Counted from the stretch's first letter, positions 1-12,680 are shown. The stretch is DNA of 64,000 nt from Tillus elongatus (GCA_964006375.1 OZ023266.1:160211292-160275291); one strand, 5' to 3'. Translations and numbers: made by a program. The notes: generated from the sequence alone by a model not told the origin.

Positions 1-286
1 AAATAAAACAGCAGTACAAAGTTTACTTGCAACTCTCTAATGAAGCAGCCAAAGCAAACAGTAAGTAGCAATACGGCATGTACTTGAAAATCCCATAACA
101 CTGCTAGATTATTCACAAAAGCTTGCTCTTTTTATTCTAAAATATGCAGGATTTTTCACACAATGCAAAGTTTAATTGTGCCTGTTTTGTTCTCTTGTGT
201 AATAGTATTAGAAAAATCAGTTACGCAATCCAACCAGTTACAGAAAAGTAAACGAGCAATTGTGAAACCACATAAGAAGATTACTA
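1..286. other. AT-rich sequence, no gene seen
   Basis: No coding stretch, RNA gene or recognisable repeat boundary is visible. It lies upstream of the first recognisable ACE exon and is probably intronic or intergenic. Confidence 0.5.
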
Positions 287-288
287 TA

Positions 289-1396
289 CAGTGTGTCCCA
301 AACTGGATGAGAATGTATTGCTATCTCCGTTATTATTAGAGATAGGGAGACCGTTAAATTAGTAATGCTTTGTATAATTTCATGCTCGTTCCAAATATGA
401 CTTGTATTTTGCCCTGTTCTTTTCGTTTTCGAGTAATTTTGAAAAAAACAAAATTTGTCATTTTTTTCTTCAATGTCTAAATAGGCGTTGTTCTGACATG
501 TCTAAGACTTGAACATTATCAGGACACTTTTTTCAGAGTAATTTTTTGTGCTTATCTCAACTTTGGATTGTCATTTGTTTTTGAGCTACAGGGTTTGCAG
601 GCATGTTTCAAAAAGGTATATAAAGTGCATTGAACAAAACAATGGCCATATTGAACAAGTTTCTATTTTATTATTTGATGAGTTCCGTTTCTAAGTGTGT
701 TGTTTTGGGGAGTTTAACTTTCTCTTTATTATTGCCAGGTTTCGTTATTAAATTATTTCACATAATATTACCTAGCATTATTACCTAACTAAGTATTGTA
801 AATTATATCACAACATTTTTTTATCGTGAATTATTACGGAAAATTATGTTAAAAGTAGAAGTCTATTGTTAGACTCCATGGTCTACTGGTTTTTGAACAC
901 TTTTTTTGTCATTTGTTTTCTGGTATAGGATTTCATAGCCTACTATCCTCAAAACGGTTTTTCTCAACATTGTCAGTGCAATTACAAGATTTCGCAAGCA
1001 TGTTGTGCATCATTGGAAAGCTTTTTTCACAGGCTATCACATGAGCAAAAAATCCAATATGACTGCTATAATAAAAACAAACGTTGATACCTGTAGCTCA
1101 AAAACAAATAACAATCCAAAGTTGAGATCAACACAAAAAGATTACTATTTAAAAAGTGTCGTGATAATGTGCAAGTCGTAGCCATGTCAGATCAACGCCA
1201 ACTTAGATATTTAAGAAACAATAAATCAAACTATTTTTTTTTCAAAATAACCCGAAAAATAAAAGAGGCATGGCAAAATACAAGTCATATTTGGAACGAG
1301 CATGAAATTCTACAAATCTTTGCTAATTTAACCGTCTCCTTATCTCTAATAATAACGAAGATAGCAATACATTCCCATCCAGTTTGGGACACACTG
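289..1396 (+). mobile_element. Internally deleted mariner-type transposon (non-autonomous)
   Basis: Terminal inverted repeats begin CAGTGTGTCCC at 289 and end GGGACACACTG at 1396, with TA dinucleotides on both sides, the Tc1/mariner target duplication. The inverted similarity extends about 300 bp inward on each side (289-590 against 1095-1396). The central part matches the 3' transposase end and trailer of the longer relative at 23779-25955 (about 25450 onward). The transposase core has therefore been deleted and the left arm joins directly to the 3' end of the gene. Short open frames inside are not genes. It could only move with transposase supplied in trans. Confidence 0.85.
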
Positions 1397-1728
1397 TATA
1401 TCCAGCGGACTTGAAATTTGTCGCTATAATAAGTGACAAAGTTCAGGTCAACTGTCAACAAATTTCTGTAAATACAATGCGTTTAACAAATTTCATTAAA
1501 ACAGCTTCGGTATTTTCAAACATACACTGTTTTAATGCATTTAACTCGAGTTTCCGCAATGCTGGGAACTTAGAATTTAGTACATATTATAGTCTGTACA
1601 AAAGCATCTCTTTCAGCTACAATTTGGAGAACCCAATTCATCGCAATACAGTTTTCGGACCTAACGATCGCTTCGCTAACAAAGTTTGCATCATCAGGGC
1701 GATAAATAAACTAAACGGATAAAAGATT

Positions 1729-2286
1729 GGGACGCAGAAAGTCGTTATGGTAGTGAATTTTCCTAAGAATAATATGTAACATATTATTTGTATTAACAGT
1801 TATAAAATTACTTTATTAATTAGGAAGAGTAAAAAATAAGGCAAAGAAGAGCAAGCAAAAACATATGATCTCTGATCTCTTTATACAGTAAATTGTATAC
1901 AAAACAAACAAAGAAATTGATAAACAGGAAATATACCTACTCAACAAAAAATAGTGCTGCAAATTGAATCATAACTTCCAGATAGTTGTGATAATGTATT
2001 CTCTTCAGAAAGACATTCTCATGGAATAAATTTAGGGCGAATTACTTGACCACAAAGAAAATATTTGTATTCCTGTACTCATAACCTTTTTAAACGTTAT
2101 ATTACTCGAGTTTTATTGAAAAAACGTCAATTTCTTCTATGATATTTATTATTTAACCCAGAATATTCAACACTCTTTTAAACATACAGGGCATTTATAT
2201 ATAAGGCTGCATAAATTTAATATACATGGCTCGTTTTTCTCCACAATAAAAGGTTTCTATTTTAATGGCATATTTGCTACTTATAG

Positions 2287-2368
<82 letters not shown>

Positions 2369-2803
2369 TGGAAGTGACCCCGGATATAGGTTCTAGGGTC
2401 CTAGATTGCGCTCATTTGAAGAAATTTTTTTTAAATTCAAAAGTCGGGATCTCCCCCATTAGTGAACTTTTTCTAAGAAAATTCACTAAAATAATAGTCC
2501 GATTTTGATAAAATTGGACACGTACCTTTCTTTTGTAAATGGCTTGAACAAGTTCGTTAGCCAGGAAAATCTAACCAGGTTTTCCGGGAAGATTTTTGGT
2601 TTTCTTTCGGAAACCATTTTTATCTCTAAAAATAGAAAATCTAAGGAAACCAAATGTGGTACGTAAGTTTATGATGTTAAAAGGAAACCACACACCTAAA
2701 TTTATATTTCTATCTTACAAGAAAAACAAGTTATAGAAAAATATTTGGTGCCAGATCATTTGTTTGAAAATCGCTACCATAACGCACTTGCTGCGTCCCG
2801 ACT
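1729..2803. repeat. (AT)n-cored dispersed repeat, copy A
   Basis: Begins with GGGACGCAGAAAGTCGTTAT at 1729 and ends with its inverted counterpart (ATAACGCACTTGCTGCGTCC) near 2800, so the unit has terminal inverted repeats of about 35 bp. Inside are an (AT)n tract (2289-2366), the family's 'gaccccggatat' block just after the tract, and a hairpin around 2460-2495 built from TAGTGAA and its complement. The same arms recur at 29.5, 32.5, 36.5, 45.7, 59, 60.5, 61 and 62 kb. Confidence 0.7.
2289..2366. repeat. (AT)n microsatellite
   Basis: Uninterrupted AT dinucleotide tract in the middle of the dispersed repeat copy A. Confidence 0.97.
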
Positions 2804-3390
2804 TTTATATTTGTTGACTAATTTTTACACTAAGTAGACAAAGTAATTATTATACTAGTTACATTTGCAATATATTCCAGTTATCTGTTGTATCTTTCTT
2901 TAAGGGAAAATGTATAAATTTTCAAAGCAGCTTAAGATCTAAGCTAGCTTCCCTTAACCAAAAGAAAAATTATATTAGTCTCATGACAAAAAGCGATTAG
3001 AAGCAAGAGTTACCCATTTACCGAATTGGTTTAGTATGTTAACGCTGTGTCTATTGATTGTTTACTTTAAACAAATTAAATAGCTTAAGAATGTTGTATA
3101 TTTTGTTTAATTTTCTGTTTATATCTAAAAACATCTTAGTCACATTATTTCTTTTTGTTTAATTATATCTACATTGATCTTATAACTTAAATGTCCATAT
3201 GGATACTACTCATTCACAACCTATTTGTTATACGCCTCTGGTCCACTGAGAATCATGTTCTTAAAGCGTTGTTGGCACAATTGTTTTAAAATTACTAGCA
3301 TATAAACAACTAAAAAATCAGTAATACAATGAAATCATCGGCAAGCAATTATTTTGTAGTAAGTTCTTATAATTTTTAATGTTGTTGCAG
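2804..3390. other. AT-rich intronic sequence
   Basis: No coding or RNA signal. It ends with the polypyrimidine-poor but usable acceptor 'gttgttgcag' directly before the first ACE exon in the window. Confidence 0.5.
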
Positions 3391-3582
3391 AATTTTCAAA
3401 TCAAGCTGAGCTATGGAAGTCAGTTTTTGAAACCCCAGACCTAGATGATGTATTAGAAGACGTGTGGGAAGAAGTAAAACCACTCTACACTGAACTTCAT
3501 ACTTATGTCATGCACAAGCTTAAAGACTTCTACAAGGACGATTCTATTGGTGAAGATGGATACATTCCAGCACATATTTTGG
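3391..3582 (+). CDS. ACE-like exon (first in window)
   Basis: Acceptor 'ttgcag' at 3385-3390 and donor 'g|gtaaca' after 3582. It reads FSNQAELWKSVFE at the start and IPAHILG at the end, the part of ACE that precedes the conserved 'GNMWAQ'. The first two bases complete a codon from an exon outside the window. It ends after base 1 of the Gly codon, matching the next exon. Confidence 0.85.
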
Positions 3583-3939
3583 GTAACAAATTAGTAACTT
3601 TAATTAAGACAGTGTTTTTTACCGAGTTTGGTTTTAATTCTAAGCCATTTTTAAACTATCTTTGGTGGCAATGCCTTAAAATCACACACCGATACAGATA
3701 GCATACGGTCAGGTGGGTCCTGAATTGCCCCCCCCCCTCTTCGCAGTTGGTAGTAGAATTTTCCACGCCCGAGGAAGTACCACCCCATGCATCAAGGGGC
3801 CGGTGAAGTCCCAACGGGCGTTTCCGGTTCTGATGTATGAGTCGGTTTCCCTTATAAGCAAAAATGATGATGGCTCCTCCTTGTGCAAAACATTCCGGAG
3901 GTAAAATACCCCTCCATTCGGATCTCCGGGAGAGGGGTG

Positions 3940-6855
3940 TACAGGGGGCGCCAACATCAAAATTCAACATATCCTTCTCGAATATATGTGGCCTAAATTC
4001 TAACCTAAACTCCGTCCACCATTTCCTCCAGGCTAATAGGCCCCAACTCGTCTTCCCCACCGAAACCCAAATCAGTGCCAAAACAGCCACTAATCACCTT
4101 ATTTTCCCGGGGTATGAGCTCCTTACTTTCATTAGATTACATGGAGGCGTGTGCGCATACGTCCGTAGCAATCTACCCTGCACCAGACTCCCCAATTTAG
4201 AAGCTGGAAGAAAAGAGATACTATGGATAAAACTCTCTCTCAGGGCTGCAACTAAATTTAACTGTTGCATTAACCGGTCACCTTCTGACAACAACTTTGT
4301 CCAACTCTTTGACTACCTTTCTAAAAAAAACCGACCATCTAATTTCTGAATATCCTTCCTCCGAGGTCACTATTCTTGGTGACTCTTCAATGTCCATAAT
4401 AAGGAATAGCTAGGATCTTCAAAAGCCGATCCACAAGGGAGAGCAGCGGATGCCTTTGCAGTCAGCAACTCTTTAGCCAATGTGGTTCAGCAACCTACCT
4501 ACTTTCCTCGCATCCCAACACACAGCTCAAATCCCTTAGATCTCCTTCTTACTACAAATCCTGAATGCTATAAAATATCAGTCACCGCCTCCCTCGGTCG
4601 CTCAGACCACAGCATGATCACTGCTTCCTGCGCAATGCAACCCGAGGTCACACAGACATCACACCCACGTATCTTTTGGCACTACAACTCCGCGAACGGG
4701 GCGAAATGCGAGATTACTTTTCCTCATTTCCATGGGCGTCTGTCTACTTCTCTCATCCTGACCGTTCAGATATCTCACAAAACGTCACCGAAATTATCCA
4801 AGCTGGTATGGAATTATTTATTTCACGTACACAGAACACCTCTTCAGCCACTCAAAAGCCCTGGTTCTCTAAATCGTGTGACAAGGCCAGACTTGAAAAG
4901 GTCAAAGCTCACAAAACACTTCTACACAATCCCAGTCAAGAAAACCGTCAAGCATTTAACGACGCAAGAAACTGCTATGTCCGCATTCTTCCTGAGGCAA
5001 AAAACTCGTTAAATAACCACATAAAAACAAAGTCCTCTTAAGCTCTAAGGGCAGCAAACCCTTCTGGGCTCTTGCTAAATCTATTGGGAATAATTTCTGC
5101 AAGAGCACGTTCCCACCTCTTGTCTCAGGGGATGAAATTGTTTCTACCGCCCTGGGCAAGGCTGAACTTTTTGCCTCGTTGTTCGCCGGCAATTGTACTC
5201 TCAACCTACCTCCAAATGTTCAACCACCAACAGTCCCCAATTTCGCGCATAAAATGACGGACATCATTTTCAAAACTAAAAAGGTACGAAAGATGCTCTC
5301 TTCTCTTAATACCAGGAAAGCCTCTGGCCTTGACGAGATCCCAGCAATTGTTCTCAAAAAATGCGCACCAGAACTTTCTTGTGTATTTCAGACATCTTAC
5401 ACTAAAGGTATATTCCCTAGTAACTGGAAAACTGCTTGAGTACAACCCGTTCCCAAGAAAAGATCCAAAGCGCTTCCTAGCAACTACAGGCCTATTTCTC
5501 TCCTTTCAGTCATATCCAAAGTGATGGAAAAGTATATGAACACCGAATTACTAAAATTTCTTGAATACCACAGTCTAATCCACGACAGGCAGTATGGATT
5601 CCGTCAGCGCAGATCAACTGCCGGCCTCCTTTCCTTTGTCACCCATTCTTGGAACAAGTCTATGGAACTACACGGTGAATCCCAGATGGTCGCTCTAGAC
5701 ATATCCAAAGCCTTCGACCAGGTCTGGCACGCAGCGCTGCTTAATAAACTACCGGCCTATGGCCTACCACCAAAACTATGTACCTGGACAGCAAACTTCC
5801 TCTTTAACCGGAGCAGTTCTGTTGTTGTGGATGGCCATTCCTCTCAGGGGTTCCCCAAGATTCAGCTTTAGCCCTACTTGTTTCTTCTCCACATGAATGA
5901 CCTCCTCTCTAGCACATCCAACCCAGTTTACAGTTACGCGAACGACAGCACCCTCCACTCAAATATACAATATTCTAGGCCTGTCTCTTTGGCCCAACTA
6001 GATGAGGATTGCCGACACATGGAGGGTTCTGTCTCCGTGGATCTCCAAAAAATATTAAACTGGGAAAGTAGAAATCTTATACAATTCAACCCCACGAAAT
6101 CTCAGTCTTGCTTTCTTTCTCATAAAAGATACACCAGCCCTAGAACCATCACAATGAACAACCAAGTTATTCAAAGTAATGAGTCCTTTTCACTTGTTGG
6201 CATTTCTGCGGATCGAAATCTCAATTGGCACCAACATGTCACATCAATTGCAGAAGCGGCTGCTAAGAAATTAGGTTCCCTCTTCCGGGCTCGCAAATAC
6301 TTTTCACCAGCTAATCTCTATACCTTATATACTTCACAAATAAGGCCAAACCTCGAATACTGCCTCACATCTGGGGTGCCGCTGCTGCTTCTACAGTCGC
6401 TATCCTGGACTCTATTCAGAAGAGAGTTATACGTCTCATTGGTGACCCTACCCTCACCCAAAGGCTACTATCCCTTGCCCACCGACGTGCCGTTGGTGAC
6501 CTCTCTCTCTCTTTTATAGATATCTGCACGGGCACTGCTCAAAGGAGCTTTCTTCCATAGTTCCTCCACCTGCTGCCCCCAACAGATCTACCAGGGGAAC
6601 AGAGCGAATGCACCCTTTTACTGTCCAGGTCACCAGACATAGAACATCTTGTTATGCCCGCTATTTTGTACCGAGGACTTCCAAGTTGTGGAATTTCTTG
6701 CCGGCACATGTTTTTCCTTCTCCTCCGAACCTCCAAACCTTCAAGTCCAGAATTAACAAGTTGCCTCTTTCCTTCTTGTCGACACCCACGGTACGGTAGT
6801 ATTTAGGCAGTAAGCCCTCGTGGTTTGTTGTTGAAATAATTTTTTTTTTTTTAAA
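3940..6855 (+). mobile_element. Jockey-superfamily LINE, inactive copy
   Basis: An apurinic-endonuclease-like N-terminal part (about 3960-4349, FSNICGLNSN) is followed by reverse transcriptase pieces in changing frames: 5280-5440 (KASGLDEIPAIVLKK), 5521-5871 (DRQYGFRQRRSTAGL, ALDISKAFDQVWH) and 5878-6519. The polymerase motif normally YADD reads YANDS at about 5935, so one catalytic Asp is Asn, on top of several frameshifts and stops. The 3' end is 'gttgttgaaata' followed by a T-run near 6840-6855. 3' fragments of the same family lie at 12105-12680 and 46005-46955. The true 5' end is unclear; sequence back to about 3700 may belong to it. It lies in ACE intron 1. Confidence 0.8.
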
Positions 6856-7378
6856 CAAGATTAGAAATTCAGTTTAATTTAATATCGTTAACAGTTGCTT
6901 TCTAAAATAAGATGTTCATTATTTAATTGTTCATGTTTACCTTGACATTGTGTCACATACAGCATCAAAACTTTTGTCAATAAGTAACATGAGCCGTCTA
7001 GATGCAAAGGCCGCCAAGTTACACACAAGCGATTTTGTATAAAACGCACAAGAAAGTTGTCCTCAAAACTATTTAAAATCAAGTTGCACCACTGTGCAGG
7101 AAACTTTCTAGATGACGCTTTAATGTAACTAAGTACACAAATTAAATCATAGGTGACTTGACTAGTCGTAATGTTGAACTAAAGTTTGGACTTGACGATC
7201 TTTAAATTAAAATTTAGTTACATGGCGTGGTTTGAAAATGAACTCATTGCTTTACTTAGCAAGGAAAATTATTCTATTTATTCTGATGCTAATACAAATA
7301 AACGATACCTCAAATTAAGTGAATAATTAAAGAAAAAACACTGAAAAAGTATTCTTTAATTATTTTGAAGAGCGAAAA
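6856..7378. other. Intronic AT-rich sequence
   Basis: No gene recognised. The 'ccgtctagatgcaaaggccg' stretch (about 6993-7013) reappears in inverted orientation at about 11177-11198. Confidence 0.45.
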
Positions 7379-7960
7379 CTATATAAAATCTTCATTTTCC
7401 GCTTCATGTACTTCTATTTCTGCTTCTTTAGTGGTTGCTCCTGCATTCTCAGAGTCAATAAGATCCTCTGCATCATCAGGGTTGATTAATTTTTTGTATA
7501 ACATGAATTTCTTGTCTCTTTGCCAGTTCAGTCCATAGTAAACCTTCACTAGAGAGTTCAGTGATGCAGATTTTTTTTGAATTGGAATTTATTCCAATGC
7601 TAAGTAAGCTAGGACTAGCCAGGAGTGAAAGAGTCTTTCCTCTTTTCAACACTGGTCTACTCACACCTAGCTCACTGTTATAGAATACTTTACCCTGTAT
7701 AGTTACGGTACCACTTTTTCTTGTAAAAATAAACCTTTTTGTGGAATTAAACTGGAAATGCCAGCTTTCAGGTGGATTAATCTGGGCACAAGTTAACTGT
7801 TTCCAATCATAAGCATTCCAGTCATATCCAAGCCGCTGGACCTTTGAGTTATTTTCTTATAACTGTTTCAGATCCCTTGGGATCTACCATTGCGTTGGTT
7901 TTCCTAATTTAGGATTCAATCAGCCCAAACACTCTGTTTGGAGGCATAAACGAGTGACCA
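7379..7960 (-). pseudogene. Relic of a transposon-type protein (DUF7869-like C-terminal part)
   Basis: On the - strand a long open stretch (about 7850 down to 7476) reads GYDWNAYDWKQ, ESWHFQFNSTKRF and GKVFYNSELG. A one-base shift at about 7853 joins it to PPNRVFGLIES and NAMVDPKGSETVIRK upstream, and another at about 7476 joins it to an acidic tail (DDAEDLIDSENAGATTKEAE) ending at TAG 7379-7381. The PPNRVFG-type motif followed by a LG-x-DW block resembles, from memory, proteins annotated DUF7869 that are abundant in arthropod genomes and behave like transposon proteins. There are two frameshifts and at least one stop, so it is dead. The function of the family is not known to me. Confidence 0.45.
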
Positions 7961-8339
7961 ACTATAGGAAAAGTCATTTCAATGTTTGTAATGTACTAAG
8001 GTGAAAACTGGTAGAGCCAGGAGCATAGCATACTCATGACGATTCGGTTCTTATTCTGTCCCCCGCAGCCGTCAGCAGATAATCGAATGTTCGTAGTTTC
8101 TGGATCCAAGGTACGGTATAAGAAGAAGTAGAAGAGCGCAGAACTAATAAGATTCGAGTTTTAGGGCAAATCTCGGTCTTTCCAAAGGTAGGCAGTCGCA
8201 TTGTAAGAATTTAACTTAGATGTCGAAGAACCAGTGGCAATTGTGAAATTATACAAATTGTACTGTTGGAAGGAGTATGCTTTCTGGTCAGGTAACTTTG
8301 GTAAAGCCAAATTTTTTTGGCAGTCGAAGGTGAAACTTT

Positions 8340-9770
8340 CGGCTTCATGCTCTGTTTATTTCAGCAACGTAAAGGAGGCCTTTGCTTCAATCTTATGTAG
8401 TATTACCTGAAGCTCTCAGGGATCCCCATAAAGTCGCTGATCACTTTATGAACAATAGCTTAAGTCAGGATCCTATGGGGAGCAGCATCAATAGGTCTGC
8501 ATTTTTCGGGGCGATTAGTGGTGGAGAAGGATTTCAGTTTTGTTTGGTCGATGATCCGACGGTGCTCCGGCACATAAATGCGATGAAGACCAATGCAACT
8601 GGACGTGATGGATTAAGCATTACTATGATTAAGCTTTGTAGCAGGTATATAGTTGGCTTCATAACACACATAATCAACTCGTCTATTCTGGAAGGCTATT
8701 TTCAAAAATTTTGGAAATGTGCTATCGGGCTGCCGTTTCCAAAGGTGGCGGATCCTACGGAGCTGAATCAACTGCGGATAATCAGTATATTGCCCATATT
8801 ATCAAAGCTGCTGAAAAGGCTGCTGGACTCGCAGCTTAGGACTTACTTAAGTGACAAGAACATCTTCTGGGTTCCGGGCTAATCATAGCTGTGCCACTGC
8901 ATTGCTAAGGGTTACAGATGATATTTTGCGGGCCACGAACCAGGGTATTCTGACACTACTGGTGCTGTTGGATTTTTCCAAGGCCTTCGACACCATAAAT
9001 GATAATATATTGCTAAACATATTGAGAGCTGTTGGGATGGGCTCGGAAGCTCTGGCTTTGATCAGAAATTACTTGAGCGAACGCTACCTTATTGTGAGAA
9101 GTGGCAGCTTCGAGTCAAATGCTCGTCTTGTGGAGTGTGGTGTGCCGCAGGGCTCGGTCCTTGGGCCCCTGCTTTTCGCTATCTACGTAAATCATTTCCC
9201 TAGGGTCATTCAGTATTCTAAAGTACAGATGTATGCTGACGATATTCAGATATATATTTCCTTCAATGCCGCAGAGCTTTCGAATGCACTGGGAAAGGTG
9301 AATTCTGATCTGAATTCATTGTACAAAGTGTCCAAAGATAAATCGCTGTGTCTAAATGCAAAGAAGTCGGCTGCTATTTTGTTTGGGAGTCAGATTCTTG
9401 TAGAGCGCTTAAAGGTAAATGTGAGGGTCGTGATCAATAAGGAGCCTCTAGAGCTTTTGAATGAGGTGCGGAACTTGGGTGTGATAATGGATAACAAGTT
9501 TAGATATAAGCGGCATGTTGGTGCCTGCCTTCAGCGAGCCTACAACAACCTGCGTCTGCTGTACCCGCAAAGGACTTATCTTCCGACTGATGTTAAGCTA
9601 ATGCTTGCGAATACCTTAGTCCTCTCGCAGTTTGCCTATTGCTCGGAATTATATTCGCCATGCTTGGACGGTTGCGATTATAATCGAATACAGAGGCTGC
9701 AAAATTCCTGACTGAGGTTCGCGTATGGTATTTGAAAATTCGAATGAATCATAAAACTTCCATAGTTTTC
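8340..9770 (+). mobile_element. Second LINE (jockey/CR1-like) reverse transcriptase fragment
   Basis: The frame 8382-8882 covers the upstream RT region (AMKTNATGRDGLSITMIK; LRIISILPILSKLLKRLLDS) and shifts near 8870 into 8851-9711. That second frame holds SGFRANHSCATALL, LLDFSKAFDTIN, GVPQGSVLGPLLFAIYVN and the intact catalytic MYADDIQIY, then thumb sequence to IQRLQNS and a stop at 9710. One frameshift is the only damage in the RT core. There is no endonuclease in front, so the copy is 5'-truncated. Its 3' end could not be placed; sequence after 9720 shows only scattered similarity to LINE C-terminal tails. Confidence 0.8.
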
Positions 9771-10591
9771 GAAAATTCAGTTCACAAGGGAGGTAGTCCC
9801 TGGAAATACTGTGACTTCTGCAATAATGCGATTCTTTGCATTTCAGAGATTCTATACAATTAGTTATTGACCTTTTTCTCTCGTCATTCTTGTCTCCAAC
9901 TCTGTCTCCACCACGACGTTCGAACGGTGGCTCACCTTTACGCACTTCAACGTTTTTCTCACGTTTTGGACTTTGTCTTTGGTTATATTTAAAATTGCCA
10001 AAAAGCTGTTGTGACATACTCGAATAAGATTTCCATTTCTTGTTCTAATGTGATAACTGATCGTAGACATTTTTACAGTTCTAGATCTATCCCGTTCACC
10101 CCTTTGTTTTGGTACAGCACTTGACTAGTATTTAAAAATTATAGTGTCCTGGTAAATTTTGTTACTTTTTCTGTAAAACAGTTTATGAAAAAATTGTATG
10201 TCTGCCATGGTTAAGGTTCTGTACCTGTAATATGCGTTTTTATCACTATTGTGCATGCATTTTGGATATTCGGGAAAAGCTCTTGCTGAATACCTAGAAC
10301 AAAACAATCTAAAATAAATGAATGAAACGTACGTGAAAATTCAAACTTACAAAAATTTCTTCTTTGTAACTCGTTTATGCCTGTTAAGTTGCACATGTTT
10401 CTTTCTAGCTTCGCGAGGTAGTCGCTTGGTAATTATTTTTGATGCTTCTTTCATTTCTTTACAGTTATTTCTTTTTTTCCTTAACTAGGTAATTATTACA
10501 CAAAATCACTTGAAACTAAACACACGAGTCGAACGAATACTGAGACTGAGAACAATAAAACGTCTGTTTCTTACGATTTCACATGATACAT
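9771..10591. other. No gene assigned; possibly degenerate LINE tail
   Basis: Short open frames on both strands (for example 9649-10017 on the -) have no family resemblance and overlap each other. Part of it may be the eroded 3' region of the preceding LINE. Confidence 0.4.
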
Positions 10592-10951
10592 TAAGAACCT
10601 CAGTGGTTCAGTGGTAAGAACGTGTGCCTCTGAACCGAAGGGTACTGGGTTCGATCCCAGGGTACTCCTTTCACTTTTTCAGTACATACTCTACAATTAA
10701 CATCAACCGAGGTTTTGGTATTGTATTTGAGCAAGTTGAATGTCTGCACGTTCCGCCTTTCGGGGGGGGGGGGGCGTAAATCTGTCGGTCCCGTGTCCAT
10801 GCGATGTTGTGTACGTTAAAGATCCCTACCCTCCTTACAGAAAGGGTGGGGTTCGGCAAAATTTCTAGGGTATGTGAAACTGCTCCCTGGCGTCGGTGAT
10901 TGGCCACAGTCGCGGAAATAGACCGACGTTAAAGAAATAATAAAAAAATAC
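10592..10951 (+). repeat. tRNA-derived SINE, full copy
   Basis: The tRNA-like head has an A-box-like 'tggttcagtggtaaga' (about 10605) and a perfect B box 'ggttcgatccc' (about 10650). A tRNA-unrelated body (GCGTCGGTGATTGGCCAC near 10890) and an A-rich tail after 'gacgttaaagaaa' follow. A second copy, missing the A-box part, is at 32043-32396. Internal RNA polymerase III promoters of this kind are standard for SINEs. Confidence 0.8.
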
Positions 10952-12104
10952 ATGATACGTTAAAAACTCGACGGTGATTGGTTCCCGTTGGCTTGGCGGT
11001 TTTTAAAATTAAACGAATGTGCACCTGGCGAATGTTCGAAAATAAACGTCATTTTCTTCGATTAATTCCTTAAGAACAAGGATTATTTTAAAACGAAACA
11101 AAGTATCATTCAGTGCAGAATTATGCGAGAAATACAGTGGCGCAATTAGCTCAAAATTTTCAATTTCTGGACTTGTCGGCCTTTGCATCTAGACGGCTCA
11201 TATATCTGCATGCTATTAGTCCTAAATCTGGGGCAAAGGTTGCGTTATAAGACATACGCTTTTTCTTTTGCATTTTTGTTTGACGTCTGTGTTTAAAAAA
11301 TATTTTGCCTGCAAATCTAGGAGTACGTAAAGTTATACCAATTTGCAACCACTAAGATAGCTTCGTTTAAAGGGAAGAAGAAAATAAATTAAATATTTGA
11401 TATGCTCTAGCCAATGTCTTACAGCCCTGTTTTTAGACTATGTTCAAATTACATCGAAAACTTGAGAGACACAATCCACATTCAATCTAGTTTTAGCTTG
11501 ACGACTTTGATGCTTTCTGGTAACTTCTTTTAACCGTTTTTTTAAAATAGAACTCGGTATATTGACTATTTTTATATTTGCTAACGCAACTAACGATGCC
11601 GTCATATTTTCTCGATTACAATATGTGCCTATGACAGTTTAACATAAATGTGCTTGTAGAGTCTCCTAGGTTATTTTTCGTCATCCTTAGGAGTCATGGG
11701 ATGAAACTAACTATACACTAACATACATTCCCGGCGTCAGTACGAATAGACTAACAGTGATTAAACAAATAAATATTGAGGCCAATACATCAACCTATAA
11801 CTTGAGCACGAAACAGAAAGAAATATATTTTAGTAAACCTCCTTGAAAATGTTATAAGAATATCCCTGCAACTTTCATCGACCATTACAACGCATGTTTC
11901 CCCAATGCAGAAATTCGATTGAGTGAGAAACGTAGAGCTTCCCCAACGACAGGTATTAAGGAAACAAAACATGTCGTCGCAGAATATGGTGAGTTTGTTC
12001 AATACCTAAGCTTGTATTCAACGAGCTAAATGCACAGTTTAAAAAAATCATCACAGATGTAAGAAAAATTGAATTTGATAAAGCTATCAGTAATAGCTAG
12101 AACA
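10952..12104. other. ACE intron sequence without recognised genes
   Basis: No coding frame of interest. It contains the inverted partner (about 11177-11198) of the 20-bp stretch at about 6993-7013. Confidence 0.45.
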
Positions 12105-12680
12105 GGAGCAAAACTAAGAAATTAGGTTTCCTCTTCCGAGCTCGCAAATACTTTTCACCAGCCAATCTCTATACCTTATATACTTCACAAATAAGGGAAA
12201 ACCTCGAGTACTGCTCACACATCTGGGGTGTCGCTGCAGCTTCTACCCTCGCTGTCCTGGACTCCATTCAGAAGAGAGCTATACGTCTCATCGGTGACCC
12301 TATCCTCACCCAAAGGCTGCAACCTCCTGCCCACCGACGTGCCGTTGGTTACCTCTCTCTCTCTCTTTTATAGATATCTGCACGGGCATTGCTCAGAGGA
12401 GCTTTGTTCCATAGTTCCTCCACCTGCTGCCCCCAACAGATCTATCAGGGGAACAGAGCAAATGCACCCTTTTACTGTCCAGGTCACCAGACATAGAACA
12501 TATTGTTATGCCCGATCTTTTGTCCCGAGGACTTTCAAGTTTTGGAATTCCTTGCCGGCACATGTTTTTCCTTCTCCTCCGAACCTCCAAACCTTCAAGT
12601 CCAGAATTAGCAAGTTGCCTCTTTCCTTCTTGTCCACACCCACGGTACGATAATATTTAGGCTGTGAGCACGCGTGGTGT
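12105..12680 (+). mobile_element. 5'-truncated jockey-like LINE, 3' fragment (copy 2)
   Basis: Starts abruptly in the RT C-terminal region (LFRARKYFSPANLY equivalent at 12125-12175) and runs to the family 3' end 'gttgttgaaata' with an A-rich tail (12680-12706). It is collinear with 6265-6840 of the first copy and carries its own indels. 5' truncation is typical of LINE insertion. Confidence 0.8.

Noticed and set aside
10605..10675. A genuine tRNA gene
   Set aside because: The A and B boxes are present, but the anticodon arm and acceptor stem do not fold and a SINE body follows, with a second copy at 32 kb.
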